Of a DNA stretch of 12,494 nucleotides, positions 7,621 to 12,494 are shown one piece after another. The position numbers and the translations under genes are program-made. Source of the stretch: JBGSLA01 sp041740935 (GTDB lineage Bacteria > Desulfobacterota > Desulfobaccia > Desulfobaccales > 0-14-0-80-60-11); contig JBGSLA010000055.1 in the NCBI GenBank assembly GCA_041740935.1, forward strand, positions 1 to 12,494, read 5' to 3'. The stretch's first letter is position 1. Every line of letters starts with the position of its first letter. Under the pieces are notes generated by a model. It searched no databases, was not told the origin of the DNA, and was given only the letters and a program-made list of their open reading frames with translations.

Positions 7621-7977
7621 ATGGTCAATGCGATTGTCATCCTCCATGTCATCGTCTGTTTCGCCCTGATTTCCATCGTGCTTTTGCAGCACGGCAAAGG
7701 CGCGGGCATCGGCGCGGCCTTCGGCGGCTCCAGCCAGACCGTTTTCGGCAGCACCGGCGCCGCCCCCTTTTTGGCCAAACTCACCGCGGTGGCTGCTGTC
7801 TTGTTTATGCTCACCTCGCTGAGCCTCTCTTTCATGAGCCGCCAGCAGGAGGCCTCGGTCATGCAGGGCCTCAAAGCCAAACCGGCTTCCCGGGAACCGG
7901 CCCCGGCGCCCTCGCCGCCGGCCGCGCCGGCCGACAAACCGGCCACCCCGACCCCGCCGACCGCCCCGAAAAAATGA
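7621..7977 (+). CDS. secG: Protein translocase subunit SecG
   Basis: A 118-residue inner-membrane protein, the small subunit of the SecYEG channel that helps SecA-driven export. It has two hydrophobic helices (about 2-22 and 51-71) joined by the family loop 'LLQHGKGAGIGAAFGG', then 'SQTVFGSTGAAPFLAK'. The last 35 or so residues are a low-complexity Ala/Pro/Lys tail ('PAPAPSPPAAPADKPATP'), common in SecG proteins of this kind and probably cytoplasmic or periplasmic filler. The ATG at 7621 is the only sensible start but has no Shine-Dalgarno sequence: the nearest AGGAG is 23 bases away. With a -10-like box close upstream this suggests a leaderless or near-leaderless message. Its position after tpiA and before tRNA-Leu(GAG) matches a widely conserved order (secG-leuU in E. 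coli). Confidence 0.95.
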   Translation: MVNAIVILHVIVCFALISIVLLQHGKGAGIGAAFGGSSQTVFGSTGAAPFLAKLTAVAAVLFMLTSLSLSFMSRQQEASVMQGLKAKPASREPAPAPSPPAAPADKPATPTPPTAPKK

Positions 7978-7987
7978 GTCAATCCGC

Positions 7988-8073
7988 GCCGAAGTGGTGG
8001 AACCTGGTAGACACGCCATCTTGAGGGGGTGGTGGGGAGACCCGTGCGGGTTCAAATCCCGCCTTCGGCACCA
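7988..8073 (+). tRNA. tRNA-Leu (anticodon GAG)
   Basis: An 86-base class II tRNA. The acceptor arms GCCGAAG (7988-7994) and CTTCGGC (8063-8069) pair fully, followed by A and an encoded CCA end (8071-8073). The D arm contains 'AACCTGGTAGACAC'. The anticodon stem is CCATC/GGTGG with loop TTGAGGG and anticodon GAG at 8023-8025. A long variable arm (8033-8045, GGG...CCC stem) is typical of leucine tRNAs. The T arm is GCGGG-TTCAAAT-CCCGC (8046-8062). It starts ten bases after the secG stop and is probably cotranscribed with secG up to the terminator at 8161. Confidence 0.97.
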
Positions 8074-8160
8074 TTATATTCTTATAGATTACAGGCACTT
8101 AGCTTTCTGAAATACTTTTACCCACCGGCAGTGAACCGTCACTAAAGTCACCCATCTTGC

Positions 8161-8193
8161 TGGGCCCCCTTTCGGGGCCCAACGTCTTTTTTT
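8161..8193 (+). terminator. Strong intrinsic terminator after tRNA-Leu
   Basis: TGGGCCCC (8161-8168) pairs fully with GGGGCCCA (8174-8181) around a CTTTC loop, and after a five-base spacer comes a run of seven T (8187-8193). This is a textbook Rho-independent terminator for the secG-tRNA transcript. Confidence 0.92.
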
Positions 8194-8205
8194 GATCCTC
8201 TATGT

Positions 8206-8870
8206 TCAGCCCCCTTTCCCGCTGGACCAAAGGCGCCCTGTTGTATAAACAAAGGAGTGCGGCGTCCCGGTTTGGGGCCCCTTTGGGGGCTTCCGGCTGG
8301 TCAATTCCGGGGGATGCCTGGACAAAAGTCTGGCAGGTCCAGCGATGCTGCCCATGAAAACCGGCCCGCCGGCCTGATCTGCCGGCATGAGGATAAAATA
8401 GTCTGGAAAGTCCTCCGCCACCTGCCGCAAGAATCGGGGCGCCACTTTCCGCCAGCCATGTCGTTTAAGCAGTTTATGGACCATGGTCGTATGGACCTTG
8501 TGGCCGAGACGTCTTGCCAGGGCCTCCTTGATCTGCGCCGCGCTGGCGATCTGACCGGTAAGCGCTGCCTGTTTGAATTACGCTAAAAAGCCGCCTCCTC
8601 GTCCCAGCTCAAGCAAGAGCGGCGCCGGCCCCCCTTCCCAGATCCCGCCACCGTCTCCGGCCCCAGGCGGTTATATCTGGCAAGGAGATTATGAACCGAC
8701 TGCTGGGCCAGACCAGGGTGTAAAGCAATCTCCCTGGCTGGCCGAGGATCGACCAGGGCATTCCAAATGACCAGCCATTTCTGCACCCGCCCAAATCCCA
8801 CCGTGGTCTTGATCTTTTCCTGAATCTCCTCTTGGGAAAGGTGGGGGATGCTCTTGGTTGCTTTTCCCAT
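8206..8870 (-). pseudogene. Decayed IS630-like transposase
   Basis: The N-terminal piece (8583-8870, start ATG at 8870) reads as a helix-turn-helix domain: 'VDPRPAREIALHPGLAQQSVHNLLARYNRLGPE' and 'GGRRRSCLSWDEE' follow the IS630-family pattern. It stops at a TAG after 'WDEEAAF'. One base over in frame the protein continues after a TAA (8578-8580) as 'GQIASAAQIKEALARRLG', then 'MVHKLLKRHGWRKVAPR', the winged-helix part of the same family. Thus a one-base loss in a T run and a nonsense codon (TAA where GAA is expected) have broken it. Beyond about 8400 the reading frame no longer resembles the DDE catalytic domain, so that part is lost or scrambled. A TATAAT (minus strand, 8903-8908) lies upstream. 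No terminal inverted repeats could be assigned. Confidence 0.7.
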
Positions 8871-9015
8871 GACTGCCCCCTGGAAAATTTTTGGAACAGT
8901 CTATTATATTACTCCTTAGATGGCATCTTGGCATCAAGGGGCCGGCAAGTGATCTTGCCAGAAAAGGAAAAATGACAAGGCAAGGCCACACCTGACCCTG
9001 CCCTTGTGAGGGGAA

Positions 9016-9034
9016 CCCGGTCAAATCAACCGGG
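9016..9034 (-). terminator. Hairpin behind the PEP-CTERM reading frame
   Basis: CCCGGT (9016-9021) pairs with ACCGGG (9029-9034) around a seven-base loop, two bases after the stop codon of the minus-strand frame at 9037. There is no T-tract, so it is at best a weak terminator, but its position suggests the frame is a true gene end. Confidence 0.4.
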
Positions 9035-9036
9035 AG

Positions 9037-9333
9037 TTAGCCCTGCCGCCGCCGCCAGCCCACGGCCCCCAGTCCCAAAAGGCCGGAGCCCAGGAGGAGC
9101 AGGGTGGAGGGCAGGGGGATGGGCACCGCTTGATCGATGATCATACCGCCGCCCCCAACCCTTGATCTTCCACCCTCACTGAAAATCCTGCCGGCCTCAG
9201 GTTGCGGCACGGCGAAGAGACCATCAGGCCTGGCCAACAGGGCAGGCACGGAAAGGGCCGGTCCACTTGGCGCTTTCGGCAACCGGTCCGGACTGAGGAG
9301 AGCAACCGGGTCTTTGGGCGTTTTCAATAACAC
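9037..9333 (-). pseudogene. Orphan PEP-CTERM-type C-terminal tail
   Basis: A frame of up to 98 residues whose last 25 or so are a clear PEP-CTERM-like sorting tail: a Pro-rich start 'VPIPLPS', a Leu/Gly-rich membrane helix 'TLLLLGSGLLGLGAVGW' and the basic end 'RRRQG'. In this family the tail anchors exported proteins until an exosortase-type enzyme cuts it, usually linked to polysaccharide matrix. Here the N-terminal part is a Pro/Ala-rich stretch with no signal peptide; the only long start is a GTG at 9333 without a ribosome-binding site, and a TAG lies seven codons further upstream. I read it as the remaining 3' end of a longer gene, its front lost or frameshifted. No exosortase is visible in the window. 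It could instead be a misread non-coding stretch, but the tail is too typical to ignore. Confidence 0.5.
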
Positions 9334-9336
9334 TAG

Positions 9337-9360
9337 AGGAGGGTGATTATGCTAATCTAA
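9337..9360 (+). other. Perfect AGGAGG site before a three-codon ORF
   Basis: AGGAGG (9337-9342) is six bases before an ATG (9349-9351), an ideal ribosome-binding arrangement, yet the frame reads ATG CTA ATC TAA and ends. It may be a regulatory mini-ORF for the genes that follow, or the broken start of a lost gene. Confidence 0.4.
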
Positions 9361-9382
9361 CATCCCAATAGTAAAGGAGAAA

Positions 9383-9463
9383 ATGACAACGCAAAATTTC
9401 TTTTGCAACAAGAAAACCTCTGATTCCAGCGAGCTACCCATGATTGAGCCGGTCATGTTGTAA
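9383..9463 (+). CDS. 26-residue peptide ORF, unknown function
   Basis: A short ORF with a good ribosome-binding site (AAAGGAG at 9373-9379, three to four bases before the ATG) and a TAA stop at 9461. The peptide is hydrophilic in the middle (Asn, Lys, Ser, Asp), with aromatic residues and one Cys at 6-8 ('FFC') and a hydrophobic end containing 'PMIEPVML'. It is not a signal peptide or a membrane helix. It is the first of four tightly spaced frames (7 bases before the next) leading into an ABC exporter. Options are an exported or modified peptide precursor, a leader peptide that regulates the exporter, or chance. I recognise no family. The ribosome-binding site and position are the evidence; the peptide itself is unproven. 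Confidence 0.4.
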   Translation: MTTQNFFCNKKTSDSSELPMIEPVML

Positions 9464-9470
9464 AACCGTG

Positions 9471-9578
9471 ATGGTTCTTGTGATATCTTTTCGAAGAATC
9501 GGCTCGAAAATGTCCTTGACAGACTCTATGAGGCATAGTACACAGAAAACTGCGACAAGCGATTACCTATTACTATAA
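9471..9578 (+). CDS. 35-residue peptide ORF, unknown function
   Basis: This frame begins seven bases after the stop of the 26-residue ORF and ends seven bases before the ABC exporter start. The peptide has a hydrophobic, basic front ('MVLVISFRRIG'), a Ser/Thr-rich middle and a 'SDYLLL' end. There is no ribosome-binding site before its ATG, so if translated it would rely on coupling; an internal ATG at 9510 would give 22 residues. It covers a dyad (9488-9510) and a TTGACA (9516-9521), so this stretch may be regulatory DNA rather than a gene. No family recognised. Confidence 0.25.
   Translation: MVLVISFRRIGSKMSLTDSMRHSTQKTATSDYLLL
9488..9510. promoter_or_regulatory. Dyad TTTTCGA-N9-TCGAAAA, possible operator
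   Basis: A perfect 7+7 inverted repeat with a nine-base spacer, ending five bases before a perfect -35-like TTGACA (9516-9521). The size and placement suit a dimeric regulator of the downstream exporter. No good -10 box lies 16-18 bases beyond that TTGACA, which weakens the promoter half of the argument. Confidence 0.35.
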
Positions 9579-9579
9579 C
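9574..9579 (+). promoter_or_regulatory. Possible -10 box giving a leaderless exporter message
   Basis: TATAAC, a 5/6 match to the -10 consensus, ends six bases before the exporter ATG, so transcription would begin at or next to the start codon. This fits the absence of a ribosome-binding site there. No matching -35 box is seen 17 bases upstream. Confidence 0.3.
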
Positions 9580-9585
9580 ATTACT

Positions 9586-11379
9586 ATGACCTCAATACAT
9601 AATACATCGCCAGAGATAACTATAACCGCCCTCAGACGCTGGCTATGGCCGTATTTTGCCAACTATCCCCGCCTTCTGGCAATAATCTTGATTGCCTTGA
9701 TTTTCGAGGCCCTTTTCAATGTAGCATTGCCCATCTGTTTCAAGCTTATCATTGACTATGCCCTGATCAGCAACGACATGGTCGTTGAGATAGGGAAGGC
9801 AGCTGACAAGGCGAGGATCACCACCATCGTCATCCTGCTCTGCCTGGGCGTGGTCCTCGTCACCGGGATGGGCATCGGCCGCCATTACCTGACGCAATCC
9901 ATGATCGCCAATATCATCCGCGATATTCGGTTGCGGATGTTCGACCACCTGCAGCGCCTGTCCATGTCGTTCTTCTCGCAGCGGCAGATGGGCGATCTGG
10001 TGGCGCGCTTCTCCGGAGACCTCGTGACCGTCGAGACGATGCTCATCGGGGCCGTCTCATGGGTGTGGTTTCCTGCGGTGAATGTCGTTATCAGCACCGT
10101 CATACTCATGTACCTCCACTGGCAGCTGGCCATGTTTTCCCTGCTCGTCTGGCCGCTCTGCCTTTTTGTTCCCAATCTCTTCGCCAACAGGGCCAGCCAG
10201 GCGGGCTACCAAAAGAAAAAGGACGAGGCTCAGGTGTTAGCCGTGCTTCAGGAGAATCTCGACACCCGCATGGTAATCCGCGCCTTCCGGCTAGAGCCAT
10301 GGTCGCGCCGGATTTTTTACGGGAAGAACGCCCAGCTCTGCGCCAGCACCCGGCGCTATGGTTTCCTGAGCGCCCTGATAGAGCACAGTTCGGTGGTGGG
10401 CATCATAATTCTGCAAGTCATTGTTCTGGGCATCGGCGCTTACATGGCGTGGCAGGGAAGCATCACCATCGGCACCCTGGCCGCCTTCCAGGCCATTTTT
10501 CTCGCCATGAGCACCTATCTCAGCTGGGTAACCCAATACATGCCTCAAATCATTCAGGCCGCAGGATCGGTGGCGCGGCTTGAGGAAATCATCCGGGAGG
10601 TCCCGGAGGTGGCGGATGCGCCCGACGCAGTTCCCCTGCCAGGCTTTGCCGCGGACATCAGGCTCAATCAGGTCACCTTCGGCTACACGCCAGCCATGAC
10701 CAACCTGGAGAATGTGTCCATCACCATAAAGCGGGGCGAATGTGTCGCCTTTGTCGGCGCCAGCGGCTCCGGCAAGTCGACCATCCTCAATCTGGTCATG
10801 CGGTTTTACGACCCACAGGCCGGCTCGGTGACCATAGACGGGATCGATGTGCGCCAGGTAACGCAGGACTCGTTGCGGGCGCGGATAGGCGTGGTGTTCC
10901 AGGAAAGCTTCCTCTTCAATCTGTCGATCAGGGAAAACCTGCGGCTGGGGCATGGGGACGCCACGGACGCCGAGGTCGAGGCGGCGGCGCGGGCCGCAGA
11001 AATACACGAGGCGATCATGGCGATGCCCCAGGGCTATGACACCATGGTCGGCGAGCGCGGCGGGACTCTCTCCGGTGGACAGCGCCAGCGTCTGGCCATC
11101 GCCCGCGCCCTGGTCAATGACCCGGAGATACTGCTCCTCGACGAAGCGACTTCAGCCTTGGATCCAGTCACCGAAGAAGCGATCAGCGCTACGCTGGAGC
11201 AGGTTGGAAGGTCCCGCACCGTGCTCATGGTCTCCCATCGCCTTGCGTCAGTGAGCCACACGGACCGAATTATAGTCCTGGATCACGGCCGGATCATCGA
11301 GCAGGGACATCATCAAGAGCTCATTAAAAAAGACGGACTCTACGCCAGACTCTGGCGCAGGCAGGGGGCTTCCCGATGA
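9586..11379 (+). CDS. ABC exporter, fused permease and ATPase (half-transporter)
   Basis: A 597-residue inner-membrane exporter of the ABCB/MsbA type, expected to work as a homodimer. The membrane domain (about 1-325) has hydrophobic helices near 30-50, 79-97, 156-177, 179-199, 265-290 and 294-315. The ATPase domain (about 355-590) has the A-loop Tyr367, Walker A 'GASGSGKST' (391-399), Q-loop Gln439, signature 'LSGGQRQRLAIARA' (495-508), Walker B 'ILLLDE' (515-520) and switch His551 in 'VSHRL'; all are intact. There is no N-terminal C39 peptidase, so it would not cleave double-Gly leaders itself. The substrate cannot be told: lipid, drug or peptide are all possible. The start lacks a ribosome-binding site. 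It uses ATA for Ile at least a dozen times, unlike the genes to its left. Short ORFs abut both ends. Confidence 0.93.
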   Translation: MTSIHNTSPEITITALRRWLWPYFANYPRLLAIILIALIFEALFNVALPICFKLIIDYALISNDMVVEIGKAADKARITTIVILLCLGVVLVTGMGIGRHYLTQSMIANIIRDIRLRMFDHLQRLSMSFFSQRQMGDLVARFSGDLVTVETMLIGAVSWVWFPAVNVVISTVILMYLHWQLAMFSLLVWPLCLFVPNLFANRASQAGYQKKKDEAQVLAVLQENLDTRMVIRAFRLEPWSRRIFYGKNAQLCASTRRYGFLSALIEHSSVVGIIILQVIVLGIGAYMAWQGSITIGTLAAFQAIFLAMSTYLSWVTQYMPQIIQAAGSVARLEEIIREVPEVADAPDAVPLPGFAADIRLNQVTFGYTPAMTNLENVSITIKRGECVAFVGASGSGKSTILNLVMRFYDPQAGSVTIDGIDVRQVTQDSLRARIGVVFQESFLFNLSIRENLRLGHGDATDAEVEAAARAAEIHEAIMAMPQGYDTMVGERGGTLSGGQRQRLAIARALVNDPEILLLDEATSALDPVTEEAISATLEQVGRSRTVLMVSHRLASVSHTDRIIVLDHGRIIEQGHHQELIKKDGLYARLWRRQGASR

Positions 11380-11564
11380 GCGAAGACGGTTCCGAGGCCT
11401 TGCAAGAGTTTGACCGCCAGGCAATAACCTTTCCCTGGAGGTTCCGTGGGGGGGTTGCCGCGTCTTTTTTTGTTGGCACCATGCCGGGCAGCACGGCCTG
11501 GATGGGCCTGGATCGGCCTGGAGGGAAACCATGGCCACCTGGTTTAAGACCAATTTCTTATTGA
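11376..11564 (+). CDS. 62-residue ORF coupled to the ABC exporter
   Basis: The ATG overlaps the exporter stop codon (ATGA), with AGGGGG seven bases upstream as a passable ribosome-binding site, so it is well placed for co-translation. The first 25 residues are acidic and look like a leader ('MSEDGSEALQEFDRQ'), followed by 'WRFRGG' and then a stretch rich in Gly, Pro and Trp ('GSTAWMGLDRPGGKPWPPG'). It ends at the edge of a very AT-rich segment. It may be the substrate peptide of the exporter, the truncated start of a second transporter gene, or chance reading of non-coding DNA. I recognise no family; no signal peptide or clear membrane helix is seen. Confidence 0.35.
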   Translation: MSEDGSEALQEFDRQAITFPWRFRGGVAASFFVGTMPGSTAWMGLDRPGGKPWPPGLRPISY

Positions 11565-11610
11565 AATGCAACCAACGAAACGCCCAACATATTGATTATT
11601 TTTATTAATT

Positions 11611-11639
11611 TTATTAATTTTTTCCGAAACTAGAAAACC
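11611..11639 (+). repeat. A/C-rich dispersed motif, copy 4
   Basis: TTATTAATTTTTTCC followed by GAAACTAGAAAACC. Together with 415-437, 1037-1064 and 1951-1977 this defines the motif. It follows the 62-residue ORF by about 46 bases, within a TTTATTAA-type direct repeat. Confidence 0.55.
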
Positions 11640-11903
11640 GAACTGCGGCCGGTGCAACAGGGAGAAGTGGTGATTCAATCGAAGTCCACTTTTCCCTCCA
11701 GCCCCATGAGGGTTGCATTCGACCTCCAGACCTGCCGTTTCCGGGGCGGGGTCGCCGGGTGGGACGGGGGGATGCAAGGGACCCTGACGCCGTCGGATAC
11801 ATCAACAAGGAAGGAAATTTTCCCCACCCCAGCCCTCTGTACACTACCCCCTTCAGGGCCCGCGGTCAGGCAGTGCCCCTGTCCCCGCAGATTCCCCCAC
11901 CGG

Positions 11904-11973
11904 GTCATTCTGAGCGAAGCGAAGCATCCCGCATGTTCAGAAGTCTGAGATCCTTCACTCCGTTCAGGATGAC
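11904..11973. repeat. Dispersed palindromic repeat, copy 2 (GTCATTCTGAG family)
   Basis: GTCATTCTGAGCGAAGCGA at the left pairs with CTCCGTTCAGGATGAC at the right around a short GTTCAG-type centre, total about 70 bases. It is the same family as 284-355, so copies lie close to both ends of the window. Confidence 0.75.
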
Positions 11974-12075
11974 AGCAAAAGCGGTTTTGCCCTGGGTTCG
12001 AGGGCCCAGATTTTCGGCAGGAGAGACCAGGTCCCGTATGGCCGGGTCAATGCCGGAGAACACCGGCCAATGACC

Positions 12076-12097
12076 GCGGCCTTGACAGAAAGGCCGC
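12076..12097. terminator. Hairpin downstream of the ComEA-like gene
   Basis: GCGGCCTT (12076-12083) and AAGGCCGC (12090-12097) pair fully around a six-base loop, about 50 bases past the stop codon of the minus-strand gene. With no T-tract it is only a possible transcript end. Confidence 0.35.
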
Positions 12098-12148
12098 CAT
12101 GCCGGGAGGTTGCGTCTGCCTCTTTAAAAAACCTTGGGGTGGGCCGGG

Positions 12149-12494
12149 TCAGTCCACCGTGATGTAGTCTTTGATCTCGCCGAAGATGCCTTCTTTGATG
12201 CCTTTCACCTTCATGACATCTTCAGTTTTCTTGTAGGGGCGGCCGTCGATGATGGCCTGAGCCTTCACCGGGCCGATGTCCAGGAGTTTCTCCAGGTCCT
12301 CTTTGCTGGCCGTGTTGAGGTTTATTTTCTGCCCAGGGGCCAGCTTGGGAACGGCCTTTTTCTCTTTTTCAGCCGCCGCGGGTGTGGCGGCAGGAGCAGG
12401 TTCCCTGGCTGCGGCGGGCTTCTCCGCGGCAGGAGCAGCCTTGGGCGCTTCCGCGGCGGGGGCAGCCTTGGGTGCTTCGGCAGCCGGCGCGGCC
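12149..12494 (-). CDS. ComEA-like helix-hairpin-helix protein, C-terminal part
   Basis: The last 114 residues of a gene that begins beyond the window; the stop is TGA at 12149-12151. The C-terminal 60 residues form a ComEA-type double helix-hairpin-helix: 'INLNTASKEDLEKLLDIGP' and 'KAQAIIDGRPYKKTEDVMKV' then 'KGIKEGIFGEIKDYITV'. In this family the domain binds DNA without sequence preference; exported versions take part in DNA uptake. Before it comes a low-complexity Ala/Pro/Lys/Glu linker that includes two exact copies of the nine-residue unit 'AAPAAEAPK' and a third diverged one, probably a flexible spacer. No signal peptide or membrane anchor can be seen because the front is missing, so a role in competence cannot be claimed. 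The small HHH proteins of this type are often stand-alone genes of unclear function. Confidence 0.85.
   Translation of the reverse strand, partial: AAPAAEAPKAAPAAEAPKAAPAAEKPAAAREPAPAATPAAAEKEKKAVPKLAPGQKINLNTASKEDLEKLLDIGPVKAQAIIDGRPYKKTEDVMKVKGIKEGIFGEIKDYITVD

Larger units (their letters stand above)
11565..12148. other. Gene-free stretch with repeats
   Basis: About 580 bases without a gene I can support. It opens with an AT-rich tract (11585-11639) containing the fourth A/C-rich motif, continues with about 250 bases of GC-rich sequence where several overlapping frames are open on both strands without protein-like character or ribosome-binding sites, and then holds the palindromic repeat at 11904-11973 and the hairpin at 12076-12097. 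Confidence 0.6.

Noticed and set aside
9383..9463. Assigning the 26-residue peptide to a known RiPP class
   Set aside because: No leader motif, core pattern or modification enzyme that I can name; calling it a lanthipeptide or lasso peptide would be a guess.
11652..12073. Several overlapping frames on both strands
   Set aside because: No ribosome-binding sites, no protein-like patterns, and they run through a known type of dispersed palindrome.

Overview
The window looks like a chromosomal piece of a GC-rich, Gram-negative, outer-membrane bacterium. Gene content and order (mlaE-F-D-C core, gap-pgk-tpiA-secG-tRNA-Leu, a PEP-CTERM-type tail, many short dispersed palindromes) resemble deltaproteobacterial lineages (Desulfobacterota and relatives). 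That placement is inferred from gene content and protein style; no database search was done.

Layout. (1) 1-254: the 3' end of a lipid A-type acyltransferase gene. (2) 464-889: a PaaI-like hotdog thioesterase. (3) 1072-3948, minus strand: a phospholipid-trafficking ABC system in the order mlaE, mlaF, mlaD, mlaC. E, F and D are tightly coupled; mlaC is set apart by a 288-base spacer full of repeats. (4) 4158-7136, plus strand: glyceraldehyde-3-phosphate dehydrogenase, phosphoglycerate kinase and triose-phosphate isomerase, overlapping end to end, with a palindrome in the likely promoter. (5) 7137-7620: a repeat-rich spacer. (6) 7621-8193: secG, tRNA-Leu(GAG) and a strong intrinsic terminator. 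(7) 8206-9333, minus strand: a decayed IS630-like transposase and an orphan PEP-CTERM tail. (8) 9337-11564, plus strand: a compact accessory cassette of tiny ORFs around a single ABC exporter. (9) 11565-12148: gene-free DNA with repeats. (10) 12149-12494, minus strand: the C-terminal part of a ComEA-like helix-hairpin-helix protein.

How it fits together. The mla proteins move phospholipids between the inner and outer membranes: MlaE is the permease, MlaF the ATPase, MlaD the MCE lipid-binding ring and MlaC the periplasmic carrier. Gap, Pgk and TpiA are consecutive lower-glycolysis/gluconeogenesis enzymes. SecG is a subunit of the Sec translocon.

The part most worth following up is 9337-11564. 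A 26-codon ORF with a good ribosome-binding site, a 35-codon ORF, a 597-residue ABC exporter and a 62-codon ORF follow one another with gaps of 7 and 7 bases and a 4-base overlap. The exporter uses the rare codon ATA often, whereas I found none in the glycolytic genes, so it is probably a later arrival. It may export one of the adjacent peptides, but no modification enzyme is present and the tiny ORFs resemble no family I can name. The window also carries several families of short dispersed repeats, including a heptamer tandem repeat, an A/C-rich motif in four copies and a 28-base element near secG and mlaC.
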